DNA of 64,000 nucleotides from an alpha proteobacterium BAL199 (GCA_000171835.1 ABHC01000012.1:62001-126000); one strand, 5' to 3'; positions 1 to 8,719 are shown, counted from the first letter of the stretch. Numbers and translations are program-made. Notes: generated by a model not told the origin, from the sequence alone.

Positions 1-1
1 C

Positions 2-391
2 ACCCTCTTCGGCGGCGGCGGCAACGACGTGCTGTACGGGGTGACCGGCAACGACGTGTTGTATGGCGGTGACGGAGCCGATCTGTTGTCCGGCATGGAT
101 GGCAACGACACGCTGGCCGGTGGTACCGGAGCCGACCTGCTGCTCGGTGGAGCCGGCAACGATGTCTTCCTGTTCAACACTGGAGACGGAGTCGACACGA
201 TCCTCGACTTCACGAACGGCGACGATCTTGTCGATCTTGATGATGCCTATGGCATCAACAGCCAGGCGGCACTTGACGCGATAGCCTCGGACGACGGCTC
301 GGGCAATGCCGTTCTTGATTTCGGCAACGGCAACAAGATCGTGCTGATGGGTGTCGATTATCGGGATCTGTTGATTGGCAGCTTCTACTGA
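2..391 (+). CDS. RTX calcium-binding repeat protein, C-terminal fragment
   Basis: This is the 3' end of a gene whose start lies before the window; the frame is open from base 2 to a TGA at 389-391. The first ~50 residues are glycine- and aspartate-rich nonapeptide repeats of the GGxGxDxLx type ([50 protein letters not shown]). Such repeats fold as calcium-bound parallel beta rolls in proteins exported by type I secretion. After the repeats comes the usual RTX tail ([19 protein letters not shown], then a short segment ending LLIGSFY) that carries the uncleaved export signal. The catalytic or adhesive part cannot be seen, so the substrate or role is unknown. No type I transporter genes lie in the window. 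Confidence 0.9.
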   Translation, partial: TLFGGGGNDVLYGVTGNDVLYGGDGADLLSGMDGNDTLAGGTGADLLLGGAGNDVFLFNTGDGVDTILDFTNGDDLVDLDDAYGINSQAALDAIASDDGSGNAVLDFGNGNKIVLMGVDYRDLLIGSFY

Positions 392-405
392 TCGCCTTTG
401 AGCCT

Positions 406-446
406 TCAGATGCGGAATGCGCCAGGGATGGCGGTTCCGCATCTGA
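406..446 (+). terminator. Rho-independent-type terminator hairpin after the RTX gene
   Basis: A perfect 12-bp inverted repeat, TCAGATGCGGAA (406-417) and TTCCGCATCTGA (435-446), encloses a second 4-bp stem (CGCC 420-423 with GGCG 430-433) and is followed by GTTT. It begins 15 bases after the RTX stop codon. The gap to the next gene end at 533 holds no other clear feature. The hairpin could also serve the minus-strand genes converging from the right. Confidence 0.7.
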
Positions 447-532
447 GTTTCCTCATAGTCGACCTGAGAGGAGTACCAGCCGATTTAGTGAATTGCCAGA
501 CATCCACCCAGCGGGATCTGGTGGTAGCTAGG

Positions 533-1411
533 TCAAGCAGTTGAGCCCTCCCAGTGGCGCGCGATATCGCCAGCGTGGCACAGCCAGACGGCCTCACGGT
601 GGGCGGCGATGTGCTCGAGCGCTCCTCGCAAGGGGCGCAGCCGATGCGGCTGGCCGACGATGTAAGGGTGAAGGGCAATACCGAAGACCAGTGGCTGCTT
701 AGCCGACTGCGCCAACTGCTCATCGAACCCGTCGACGATAATCTCCGCGAACTGCCGACCCTCAACCCGACGGGCCACGATGGCGGGAATGTCATTGAGT
801 TCCTGCGGGTATGGGATCGACAGGATGCGGCTGCCGCCGCGCGTGGCCATCCAGACCGGCTGGTCGTCGTGGCACCAGTCGAGCAGGTAGCGGTAGCCAG
901 CCTCGGCCAGCAAGTCCGGCGTGGTCCGGCTCTGCGAGATCCAGGGACCCAGCCATCCTTCGGGGCGACGCCCCTCCTCCTCTGAGATGCGCGTTGTCGC
1001 CTCGGCGATCAAGTCGCGTTCGGCCGGTTCGTCGAGGACGCCCTGACGCTCGGCGTTGGTGCGGCCGTGGGCGACCACCTCGTCGCCGCGCCGACGAAAC
1101 GCCTCCATGATGCCCGGGCACTCGTCATAGGTCCGAGAGTTGGCCAGAACCGTGATCGGCAGTTCCAGGCGGTAGAATTCGTCCAGCATGCGCCAGACTC
1201 CGACGCGGTTGCCGTAGTCGCGCCACGCGTAGTTCAGGACGTCGGGCTGCGGCCCGCCTGGTGCCAACTCGGCGCCCAGACCTTCGCCGAACGCGAAAAC
1301 CTCGATGTTCAGAGCGATGTATACCGCCAGCCGCTTCCCGCCGGGCCAGTCGCCCGACGATCGATCCTCGATCGATCGGTAGGCGTAACGACCATGCCCG
1401 GGCAGCGGCAC
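533..1411 (-). CDS. Polysaccharide deacetylase / PuuE-like amidohydrolase
   Basis: The 292-residue protein has a NodB-type fold. The GTG start at 1411 lies 5 bases after the racemase stop, and the protein then begins PLPGHGRYAYRS, as relatives do; a longer reading to 1504 would overlap the racemase. The classical first motif TFDDG is replaced by LNIEVFAFGEG, and the His motif reads VVAHGRTNAERQ. These are traits of the PuuE branch, which acts on cyclic ureides such as allantoin or on other amides rather than on sugar N-acetyl groups. Coupling to an Asp/Glu/hydantoin racemase suggests catabolism of a cyclic amide or ureide. The family is secure; the substrate is inference. Confidence 0.8.
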   Translation of the reverse strand: MPLPGHGRYAYRSIEDRSSGDWPGGKRLAVYIALNIEVFAFGEGLGAELAPGGPQPDVLNYAWRDYGNRVGVWRMLDEFYRLELPITVLANSRTYDECPGIMEAFRRRGDEVVAHGRTNAERQGVLDEPAERDLIAEATTRISEEEGRRPEGWLGPWISQSRTTPDLLAEAGYRYLLDWCHDDQPVWMATRGGSRILSIPYPQELNDIPAIVARRVEGRQFAEIIVDGFDEQLAQSAKQPLVFGIALHPYIVGQPHRLRPLRGALEHIAAHREAVWLCHAGDIARHWEGSTA

Positions 1412-1415
1412 GGTC

Positions 1416-2114
1416 TCAGGCTGCCGCCGCTGCCTGGCCGTTGGGCCGGCCAAGACGGATCGCGGTGATCGCCATGCCGACCGCCGCCTGGGTCGGGTCG
1501 ACAACCGGTATGCCGACCCGTTCCGCCAGCCGCTCGCGATAACGGGCCATGCCGGCGCAGCCCATCACCAAGACGTCGGCGCCGTCGCGATCGCGCAGCG
1601 TCTCGCCGACTTCGACCATCCGGCCGAAGGTCTTGTCCTCATTGGACAGTTCGACGACACCCAACTCGATCGCCCGGTCGCCGGCCAGCCGCCCCTCGAG
1701 CCCGAGGGAACGCACGTAACGCATGTGACGCGGGATCGAGCGGTTGAGGATCGCGATGATTCCGGCCTTGGCCCCAAGCGCGAGGGCGGTCAGCAAACCG
1801 CTCTCGGCGATGCCGAACACCGGCTTGGCCGTGCTCTCCCGCGCTGCATACATTCCGGGATCCGAGAAGCAGGCAATCACGAACGCCGATGCATCGTTGT
1901 CATGCCCGCGGATGATGCTGCGGATGTGCGCCGATACATCGTCGACATGGGCCTGGCACTCGATGCCGGGAGGGCCGTCGGGGTTGGTGACGCTGATGAT
2001 CTCTGGTCCGTCGGCCATCCGCAAAGGGTCCAGTGCTCGATCCATTGCGGCGGTAACCGCCTCGGTCGAATTCGGATTGATCACGACGATACGGTCGGCC
2101 ACGGCGCTCTCCAT
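1416..2114 (-). CDS. Asp/Glu/hydantoin racemase family protein
   Basis: The 232-residue protein has the two-domain layout of cofactor-independent racemases. It carries one putative catalytic cysteine in each half: AFVIACFSDPG (about residue 80) and VLVMGCAGMA (about residue 185). The N-terminal VINPNSTEAVT matches the start typical of hydantoin racemases. Such enzymes deprotonate a carbon alpha to a carboxylate or carbonyl with a Cys pair. It follows pepN after 16 bases, and the next gene, the PuuE-like hydrolase, starts 5 bases after its stop. Together they may racemise and open a ring substrate. Asp, Glu, hydantoin and allantoin chemistry cannot be told apart from sequence alone. Confidence 0.85.
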   Translation of the reverse strand: MESAVADRIVVINPNSTEAVTAAMDRALDPLRMADGPEIISVTNPDGPPGIECQAHVDDVSAHIRSIIRGHDNDASAFVIACFSDPGMYAARESTAKPVFGIAESGLLTALALGAKAGIIAILNRSIPRHMRYVRSLGLEGRLAGDRAIELGVVELSNEDKTFGRMVEVGETLRDRDGADVLVMGCAGMARYRERLAERVGIPVVDPTQAAVGMAITAIRLGRPNGQAAAAA

Positions 2115-2130
2115 AATCTCTGGGTATCGG

Positions 2131-4806
2131 CTACGACAATGCCTTGGACGCGATCTCGTAGACGTCCTTGGACAGATTGGGACGGGCGACGATCCGGCGC
2201 AAGGCGTCGGTCATGGCCTGTCCCCGTCCGGCGTCGAATTTGCGCCAGCGCACCAGCGGCTGGGTCATGCGTGCCGCCACCTGCGGGTTCATCGGATCCA
2301 ACGCCAGGACCTGGTCGGCCAGGAAGTTGTAGCCGGAGCCGTCGGCCTCGTGGAACCGGACCGGGTTGCCGGCCGTGAAGCCGCCAATCAACGCCCGCAC
2401 CCGGTTCGGATTGCGCAAGCTGAACCCCGGGTGGTCCAGCAGGCTGACAACCTCGCCGAGCGTGCCCCGACGGGCCGACCCGGCCTTCAACGCGAACCAC
2501 TTGTCGAGCACCAGCGGAGAATCGCTCCAACGCTGATGAAACGCCTCGAGGGCGGCATCACGCTCTGGGCGTTCCAGATCGTTCAGCGCGGCAAGCCCGC
2601 CCATTACCCGAGTCATCATGCCGTTGGGCCTGGCCTGGGCGACCGCACGCGCCACGCCGTCTTCCCGGCCGCTTGCCACCAGATAGCCAAGAGCGACATT
2701 GCCGAGTGCCCGCCGTCCCATGGCGGCGGTCGACACGTCAGATCCACCCTCGCCTGCTGCGTCTGCGGCAGACAGCCGGTCGTACGCCGCCGCCCAACCG
2801 TCGAACAGCGCCTCGCCGATCATCCGCCGGGCCTCACCGCGGGCCGCGTGCACCTCGTCGACGTGCCAGATGTCCAGAGCCTGCCCGAGCAGCGACTCAC
2901 CGGGCAGCGACAGCAGTTCGGCGAGGAACGCCGGTTCCAGCGCGTCGTCGGCGAGGCTGGCCTTGAACGCTGCGATCACCCGAGGGTCGAGCGGAACCGA
3001 CCGGCCGTCGCGCAGTCCGGTGACCATGGCCAGGAGTGCCCGGGTTGCCAGTGACTGCAGGGCTTCCCAGCGGCCGAACGGATCGTTGTCGGTGCCGGCA
3101 AGGAATGCGAGGTCGTCCTCGGTCCACGCCGCATCCAGCTTGACCGGTGCACTGAACCCACGCAGCAGCGACGGAACGGTGCCGGGCGCCACATCCAGGA
3201 ACGACACTGTCATCGCGTCCCGGTCGAGCACCACTACCCGCTCGGCCTCGCTCGCACCGTCTGTATCATTGGCGGTTCGCATCGGCACCGCCGAGCCGTT
3301 CCGACCGATCAGCGCCGTGCGGATCGGGATTGGCATCGGCCGCTTGCCGGACTGTCCCGGGGTCGACGGCAGCGACTGTGACAGCGTCAGGTCGAGTTGC
3401 CGGGTAACCGGATCATGGGTCCAGCGCGCGGTGACCGTGGGCGTGCCGGCCTGCGAATACCACAACCGGAACTGCGACAGGTCGACGCCGCTCGCGTCCT
3501 CCATCGCTGCCACGAAATCATCGCAGGTGACCGCCTGACCGTCATGACGTTCTACGTACAGGTCGATGCCCTTGCGGTAGGCCTCGGCGCCCAACAGGGT
3601 GTGGATCATCCGCACGACTTCGGCACCCTTCTCGTAGATCGTGACCGTGTAGAAGTTGTTGATCTCGATATAAGTATCCGGGCGAACCGGATGGGCCGTC
3701 GGCCCGGCGTCCTCAGGGAACTGCACGGTTCGCAGCAGTCGCGCGTCGGCGACCCGCTTGACCCCAGCGTTGTGCATATCGGCGGAGAACTCCTGGTCGC
3801 GGAAGACGGTGAGGCCTTCCTTCAACGACAGCTGGAACCAGTCGCGGCAGGTGATCCGGTTGCCGGTCCAGTTGTGGAAGTACTCGTGCGCGACGACGCC
3901 CTCGACCCGCTGGAAATCGGCATCGGTCGCGGTCGCCGGGTCGGCCAGGATGAACTTGTCGTTGAAGATGTTGAGACCCTTGTTCTCCATCGCCCCCATG
4001 TTGAACGCCGACACCGCGACGATCATGAAGATGTCCAGGTCGTATTCGAGGCCGTAGACCTCCTCGTCCCATTTCATGGAGCGTTTCAGCGACTCCATGG
4101 CATGGCCGGTCCGGTCCTCGTTACCATGGTCGACATAGATCCGCAGCGTGACGTCCCGTCCGGAGCGGGTGACGAAGCGGTCCTCAACGCATCCCAGATC
4201 GCCCGCCACCATCGCGAACAGATAGGCCGGCTTGCGGAACGGATCGTGCCACTCGGCGTAATGCCGCCCGAACGGCAGGTCGCCGGTCTCGACCCGGTTG
4301 CCGTTGGCCAGCAGGACCGGGAAGCGGTCCTTGTCCGCCTCGATCCGGACGGTGAAGACCGCCATGACGTCCGGGCGATCCGGGTAGTAGGTGATGCGCC
4401 GGAAGCCCTCGGCCTCGCACTGCGTGCAGTACAGGTCACCGGACCGGTACAGACCCTCCAGCGCCGTGTTCTCCTGCGGCCGGATACGGGTCTCGATCAC
4501 CACCTCGAACGGACCGTCAACCGCCGGCAGGGTCAGCCGTTCGGGCTCAAGGGTGTATTCCGTTTCGGTCAGGCGCCGGCTGTCCAGCATCACCGACACC
4601 AACTGCTGGTCCTGACCGTCGAGCACGATCGGCGCCGGGCCTTCACCGGCTGCCGGATTGCGTCGGCCGCGCAGGATCGCCCGAACCTTGGTCCAGTCGT
4701 CGCGAAGCTCGACCGTCAGGTTGACGGCGTCGATCAGATGGGTGGGCGGGGTGTAGTCCCGCAGGTGGATGGGCTGCGGCGAAGCGGCGGGCGCGGCACG
4801 ATCCAT
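2131..4806 (-). CDS. pepN: Aminopeptidase N (M1 family)
   Basis: An 891-residue zinc aminopeptidase of the usual PepN length that removes N-terminal residues from cytosolic peptides. The exopeptidase motif GAMEN starts near residue 270. The zinc site is H307-E-x-x-H311 with E330 in SLKEGLT. The N-terminal beta domain, thermolysin-like domain and C-terminal helical repeat region follow in the usual order, and no signal peptide is seen. It lies between an SDR (38 bases upstream) and the racemase pair, all in one direction. No unusual residue was noticed in the active site. Confidence 0.97.
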   Translation of the reverse strand: MDRAAPAASPQPIHLRDYTPPTHLIDAVNLTVELRDDWTKVRAILRGRRNPAAGEGPAPIVLDGQDQQLVSVMLDSRRLTETEYTLEPERLTLPAVDGPFEVVIETRIRPQENTALEGLYRSGDLYCTQCEAEGFRRITYYPDRPDVMAVFTVRIEADKDRFPVLLANGNRVETGDLPFGRHYAEWHDPFRKPAYLFAMVAGDLGCVEDRFVTRSGRDVTLRIYVDHGNEDRTGHAMESLKRSMKWDEEVYGLEYDLDIFMIVAVSAFNMGAMENKGLNIFNDKFILADPATATDADFQRVEGVVAHEYFHNWTGNRITCRDWFQLSLKEGLTVFRDQEFSADMHNAGVKRVADARLLRTVQFPEDAGPTAHPVRPDTYIEINNFYTVTIYEKGAEVVRMIHTLLGAEAYRKGIDLYVERHDGQAVTCDDFVAAMEDASGVDLSQFRLWYSQAGTPTVTARWTHDPVTRQLDLTLSQSLPSTPGQSGKRPMPIPIRTALIGRNGSAVPMRTANDTDGASEAERVVVLDRDAMTVSFLDVAPGTVPSLLRGFSAPVKLDAAWTEDDLAFLAGTDNDPFGRWEALQSLATRALLAMVTGLRDGRSVPLDPRVIAAFKASLADDALEPAFLAELLSLPGESLLGQALDIWHVDEVHAARGEARRMIGEALFDGWAAAYDRLSAADAAGEGGSDVSTAAMGRRALGNVALGYLVASGREDGVARAVAQARPNGMMTRVMGGLAALNDLERPERDAALEAFHQRWSDSPLVLDKWFALKAGSARRGTLGEVVSLLDHPGFSLRNPNRVRALIGGFTAGNPVRFHEADGSGYNFLADQVLALDPMNPQVAARMTQPLVRWRKFDAGRGQAMTDALRRIVARPNLSKDVYEIASKALS

Positions 4807-4844
4807 CGGGGTCGTCCTCTTTCAGGTCGCGGGCGGTGGTGGCG

Positions 4845-5615
4845 TCAGTTGGCCATCCAACCGCCGTCCACCATCAGGTTCTCCCCCGTGATATAGCTCG
4901 CCTCGTCGCTGCTGAGAAACAGCACGGCGTTGGCCACATCCTCGGGCCGTCCGAGACGCGGCCACGGCGTGCGCGACTGCGAGTACGCCAGCATTTCAGG
5001 CGCAATCGCCCGGCCGGTCTTGCCGGTCAGGATCTTGCCCGGGGCCACGGCGTTGCACACGATGCCCTGCTCGGCGTAGTCACCGGCGATCTGGCGGGTC
5101 ATGTAGACGACCGTCGCCTTGCCGACCCCATAGGCGAAGTCGTTCGGCGCGCGGATCATGCCGTGCTGCGAGGAGATATTGACGATCCGGCCCCGCACCT
5201 CGCCGCGCGGTTCCTGCGTCACCATGCGGCGTACCGCCTCGCGGCAGCCCAGGAATACGCCCTTGGCGTTGACCGACATCACCCGTTCCCAGTCGGCCTC
5301 GCTGGTTTCCAGCAACGGCGTATCGGTGCCGATGGCAGCGTTGTTGACCATGACATCCAGCCGACCGCCCAGACCGACGGCCATGTTGATGGCTGCGGTC
5401 AGATCATCGGCACGCGACACATCACATCGGCAGAACACGGCTCGACCGCCTGATGCTTCGATCGCCGACACGGTGGTGACGCCACCTTCGCGAGGCGTCT
5501 CGTCCAGATCGGCAATCACGACGATCGCACCCTCCGCCGCAAAGCGGAGGGCGATCGCCTTGCCGATCCCGGAGGCGGCGCCGGTGACGACCGCCGTCCG
5601 ATCCTTCAAGCGCAT
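4845..5615 (-). CDS. SDR family oxidoreductase
   Basis: The 256-residue classical short-chain dehydrogenase has the NAD(P) motif TGAASGIGKAIA near residue 12, an NNAAIGT motif, and an active site of Ser (VNISSQHG) with YGVGK in place of the more common YxxxK spacing (Tyr and Lys four apart are kept). Asp in VIADLDE after the second strand suggests NAD rather than NADP. The C-terminal GENLMVDGGWMAN is typical. It resembles glucose/ribitol or gluconate-type dehydrogenases. The stop is 38 bases before pepN, and gcrA ends 15 bases upstream. The substrate is unknown. Confidence 0.9.
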   Translation of the reverse strand: MRLKDRTAVVTGAASGIGKAIALRFAAEGAIVVIADLDETPREGGVTTVSAIEASGGRAVFCRCDVSRADDLTAAINMAVGLGGRLDVMVNNAAIGTDTPLLETSEADWERVMSVNAKGVFLGCREAVRRMVTQEPRGEVRGRIVNISSQHGMIRAPNDFAYGVGKATVVYMTRQIAGDYAEQGIVCNAVAPGKILTGKTGRAIAPEMLAYSQSRTPWPRLGRPEDVANAVLFLSSDEASYITGENLMVDGGWMAN

Positions 5616-5630
5616 GTCAGGCTCGCTTGA

Positions 5631-6023
5631 TCAGGCGGCCTTCTCGCGTGCCGTGGTGTAGGCCTTCGCGCAATGGGCGGTGCAGTACGGCCGACCCGGC
5701 GCAACCTGATCACCGCAGAAGCTGAAATTGTCGGTCTTCGGATCACCTGTCGGCCAGCTGCAGGTGTTGCGGTCCCACTGTTCCAGAGTCAGCGGCACGG
5801 CCCGGCGGCGCTGCACCGGCGCTTGCGGTGCCCGCGGCTTGTCCGACTTCACGATCGGCGACTGCCGCTTCGGCAGGCCCATCCGGTGAACCTTACCGAC
5901 CACCGCGTTGCGCGACACGCCGATTACGAGGCCGATCTGGGTGATCGACAGCCCCTCGCCCCAAAGCCTGGTCAGATCCGCCAGACGGTCTTCGGTCCAT
6001 ACGCTCTGCAGGTTGTCCGACAT
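5631..6023 (-). CDS. gcrA: Cell cycle regulator GcrA
   Basis: A 130-residue protein beginning MSDNLQSVWTEDR. The N-terminal helix-turn-helix carries the family signature (WGEGLSITQIG, VSRNAVVGKVHRMGLP). A basic proline-rich linker leads to the C-terminal sigma-70-binding segment with conserved Cys and Trp (TCSWPTGDP, FCGDQ, YCTAHC). GcrA is found in alphaproteobacteria, where it joins RNA polymerase holoenzyme at promoters carrying CcrM-methylated GANTC. The ATG at 6023 is preferred to one four codons upstream because it begins the conserved N-terminus. Upstream lie a DnaA box and two GANTC sites, described separately. Confidence 0.95.
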   Translation of the reverse strand: MSDNLQSVWTEDRLADLTRLWGEGLSITQIGLVIGVSRNAVVGKVHRMGLPKRQSPIVKSDKPRAPQAPVQRRRAVPLTLEQWDRNTCSWPTGDPKTDNFSFCGDQVAPGRPYCTAHCAKAYTTAREKAA

Positions 6024-6152
6024 GGTCGCCTCCATTGAACCGTTCGCGTGAGCGGCGACTCGTTGCCACCCACATCTTGTGTTCGGATGACAAGAGGCTA
6101 CGGGATATGGGTTGCGACAACAAGCAGGACCACCATATCTGGCGTAATTTTA

Positions 6153-6161
6153 TGTGGATAA
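6153..6161 (-). promoter_or_regulatory. DnaA box upstream of gcrA
   Basis: The minus strand reads TTATCCACA, an exact match to the consensus high-affinity DnaA box, in the AT-richer gap between the beta-lactamase homologue and gcrA. It is about 130 bases before the gcrA start. GANTC sequences occur at 6176-6180 and 6209-6213. In Caulobacter, DnaA is known to activate gcrA transcription directly, so position and polarity make biological sense. Binding itself is inferred. Confidence 0.6.
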
Positions 6162-6211
6162 CACAAGAAACCGCCGATTCGCTCCGATTGTCCGTCGCGG
6201 AGCAAGCCGAA

Positions 6212-7066
6212 TCAGCGGCCCAGCTCGGCAATCTGCATGGGTTCGGCAGTGATCGCAGCGACGCTTGGCGCGGGAGCACAGTTCGTTTCGTCGCCGATGC
6301 CCAGGCGGCTGAAGACGTCCAAGGTCACCTGCCTGGCTCTGGATCGGACCAATGCCGGATCGCCTTCGATAGCGGTTGCGAACAACCAAACCTCTCGCGG
6401 CATCTCGACCCACCCGACCAGCCAGCCCAGTTCGGCCTCTTCGCCGTTGTCTCGTACGGTTGGTGCCCAGCTCGACTTGGCGCGGAACACCGCATCACAG
6501 CCTACCGGCTCGCCGGGCACGATATCGCGGGCCACGGTCTGCGAACGGGCGCTCGCGGGCAGGGTGCCGAGCAGCAACCGTTCAACGAAATCCACCTGCT
6601 GAACCGGTGTCACCCGCAAGCTGTCGTTCATCAGAAAACGGGTACTGCCGCCAGCGGCCCCGGCGTTGCCATAGTTGAGACGGTGCAACCAGTCGGCCAT
6701 TCGTTCGGCCCCGATCGCCGCGGTGATCTGCTGCAGTTCGGGGCCGGACGTGATCGGGCCGGCATCGCGCATCACGCCGGTCTCAAGCGCGATCAGCAGG
6801 TGCGGCAGTTTGAAGGTCGATGCCGGCGGCAACCCTCGCTCGGCGGTGTCCAGGTCGGAAACGAAACTGCGGCGGTCGCCAAGACGGCGCAACACGATGG
6901 TGCCGCTGACCCCGGAGGTTTCGAATGCGCTGCGCCATTCAGGGATCTCGACCACATCGTCGCTGGCCCGGCCGTCGGCCCCTGCGGGCGCACCAGCCAC
7001 GATCCCTGCCAGAACGATCATGGCGGGGCCCATCCAGCGGGCGCGTTTGTGCATCGATACCGGCAT
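6212..7066 (-). CDS. Class D (OXA-type) beta-lactamase homologue with altered motifs
   Basis: A 284-residue secreted protein; the ATG at 7066 has GGAGG five bases before it. A signal peptide is visible to about residue 30 (hydrophobic MIVLAGIVAGAPAGA). The serine motif PASTFKLPHLLIALETG gives S83-x-x-K86, diagnostic of class D enzymes, and LNYGN (132-134) is the YGN motif. Two features are abnormal. The segment between ETG and the second motif is about 35 residues shorter than in OXA enzymes, with SGP where SxV is expected, and KTG is KSS (197-199). GWLVGWVEMP matches the following strand. It may be a weak or non-hydrolysing penicillin binder. The family is firm; activity is uncertain. Confidence 0.85.
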   Translation of the reverse strand: MPVSMHKRARWMGPAMIVLAGIVAGAPAGADGRASDDVVEIPEWRSAFETSGVSGTIVLRRLGDRRSFVSDLDTAERGLPPASTFKLPHLLIALETGVMRDAGPITSGPELQQITAAIGAERMADWLHRLNYGNAGAAGGSTRFLMNDSLRVTPVQQVDFVERLLLGTLPASARSQTVARDIVPGEPVGCDAVFRAKSSWAPTVRDNGEEAELGWLVGWVEMPREVWLFATAIEGDPALVRSRARQVTLDVFSRLGIGDETNCAPAPSVAAITAEPMQIAELGR

Positions 7067-7164
7067 CTCAACCTCCATCAGGTCAGCTTCCCTCGTATGG
7101 GTAACGCTGCAGACGGATTGCGGTGCCCGAACGGCGGAGTCAGGGCATTACGGCGATGCCGCCG

Positions 7165-8184
7165 TCACTCCGCCGCCGCAATTCGGCCCGGCACGAGTCC
7201 CCAGCCGTTGAACGCGATCCGCGGCGAGGCAAAGTGCCGGTTGCGCTCGCGGATCAGGTAGTCGACCAGGGCCTGCGGCGCCGACACCCCGGCCGCGCGC
7301 TCGGCGTCCGGGTTGTAGTTGGTGTTGGTGTTCACGTCGTAGACGTAGGGCCGTCCGTCGGCGTCGCGCGCGAACTCCACCCCGGCGATGTCAATGCCGG
7401 CGTCGCGCAGGAACACGCCGATCGCCTGCTCCAGTTCCGGCTCGACCACATTTTCCACCACGGTGAACACCGGTCCGCCGGTTGCGGCCGCCTCTTCCGG
7501 GGCACAGACATCGGCCGGGCACAGCTCGAACGTGCCACCGGTGTCGATCCGCACCGCGTAGAACAGCCGGCCGCCGATGAACTCGGCACGGGTCACCGAG
7601 CCGTCGGTCGTCCGGATATAGTCCTGCAGCAGGGTGATGCCGTCGGTCGAACCGGGCAGCGTGCCGGCGCGGGACCGTGCGGCGGCTTCATGGGCATTCT
7701 CGAACAGCTGGATGCCCAGACCCTTGCCGCCGCGGTTCGGCTTTACGATGACCGGACCCGGCGCGAAGCTCTCGGCGGCCTCGGCGACCTTCTCGGCGCC
7801 CAATGCAGCCACCGTGCGCGGCACCGGCTCGCCGGCACGCTCAAGCCGCGCCAGTTGGGCCGCCTTGTTGACCTCCAGCGCAATCGCTCCGGGACCGTTG
7901 ATCACCGGCCGGTCGTGGGCGGTCAGCCACGCGATCACCGCGCTGGCGTATTCCGGGGAGTAGCGGTGGCCGCGGCTGTGCGCCGACGCGCTCATCCGGT
8001 TGTAGAACAGTCCGGCCGGTGGCGGTGTCGACAGGTCGAACGCACCGTCGGACAGGTTCCAGTCGACGAACCCCTCGCCGCGCGCCGCGAACGCCTTGGC
8101 GAACGGCGGCAGCCAGTCCGGGTTCTCGTGGATGACGTGGATCGGCGGGACGGCGTTCGACGTAAAGACGGTCGGCTGGGTCAT
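7165..8184 (-). CDS. ATP-grasp ligase (RimK/glutathione synthetase-like)
   Basis: The 339-residue protein starts at an ATG with GAGGGGA six bases upstream (8184). The centre shows an ATP-grasp fold: GPVIVKPNRGGKGLGIQLF is the nucleotide-binding lysine and glycine loop, and the metal-binding end reads IAGVEFARDADGRPYVYDVNTNTNYN, whose Glu, Asp and Asn residues fit Mg-ATP ligands. Such enzymes activate a carboxylate as acyl phosphate and couple it to an amine or thiol. The N-terminal ~110 residues (VIHENPDW, NRMSASAHSRGH) resemble those of uncharacterised RimK-like ligases. No biosynthetic partner is adjacent, so the product is unknown. Confidence 0.8.
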   Translation of the reverse strand: MTQPTVFTSNAVPPIHVIHENPDWLPPFAKAFAARGEGFVDWNLSDGAFDLSTPPPAGLFYNRMSASAHSRGHRYSPEYASAVIAWLTAHDRPVINGPGAIALEVNKAAQLARLERAGEPVPRTVAALGAEKVAEAAESFAPGPVIVKPNRGGKGLGIQLFENAHEAAARSRAGTLPGSTDGITLLQDYIRTTDGSVTRAEFIGGRLFYAVRIDTGGTFELCPADVCAPEEAAATGGPVFTVVENVVEPELEQAIGVFLRDAGIDIAGVEFARDADGRPYVYDVNTNTNYNPDAERAAGVSAPQALVDYLIRERNRHFASPRIAFNGWGLVPGRIAAAE

Positions 8185-8297
8185 AGCGTTTCCCCTCGCG
8201 GCGTTAGACGCTTGAGATCGCCCCTCCCGATCCATTCCGCAACCCATCGAAAATCTGCAGCGTACGCCAACACCCGTGCGTGACTGGCATTAATCGC

Positions 8298-8708
8298 CTA
8301 CCCGTCGCCGCCGGCATAGATCCACATGGCCTGACAGTCGCCGGCCTTGGTGAACCCGCACCGTTGGTAGAAGCCGACCGCCTCAGCGTCGGAAATCAGG
8401 GCGTGCTGGTGAAACCCGGCGTACCGTTCCTGCAGCCGGGCGATGATCGCCCGTCCCACGCCCTTGCCGTGCCAGTCCGGGTGCACCAGCAGATGCGGGT
8501 AGTAGACCACCAGCGCACCGTCGGACAGCGCGTTGCCGAGCCCAATCAGCGTGTCGTCTGCCCAGGCAGTCACCACGCTGTCGCTGTTGCCGAGCGCGGT
8601 CATCAACAGGTCCGGTTTGGTGGCTGACGACCATCGGTTTGCCTGGTAAAGGCCGACCACGTCGTCGCGGGCCAGATCCTGGCCCTCTCGAAGCGTATAA
8701 TCGTCCAT
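8298..8708 (-). CDS. GNAT family N-acetyltransferase
   Basis: The 136-residue protein has the acetyl-CoA pyrophosphate loop HPDWHGKGVGRAIIARL after the strand YYPHLLV, followed by ALISDAEAVGFYQRCGF, the usual GNAT motif B. The start MDDYTLREG at 8708 falls 11 bases after the AroE-like stop, so the two are probably co-transcribed; the frame runs upstream without a stop but only by overlapping that gene. The acceptor substrate cannot be predicted. Confidence 0.85.
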   Translation of the reverse strand: MDDYTLREGQDLARDDVVGLYQANRWSSATKPDLLMTALGNSDSVVTAWADDTLIGLGNALSDGALVVYYPHLLVHPDWHGKGVGRAIIARLQERYAGFHQHALISDAEAVGFYQRCGFTKAGDCQAMWIYAGGDG

Positions 8709-8719
8709 CGCCGCGGCCG

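Noticed and set aside
3397-4896. Long plus-strand open frame opposite pepN
   Set aside because: Shadow frame: no ribosome site, no recognisable domain, while pepN on the other strand has a full catalytic site.
7132-7175. GC-rich hairpin at the end of the ATP-grasp gene
   Set aside because: It overlaps the coding end, has a long internal loop and no T-run, so it was not called as a terminator.
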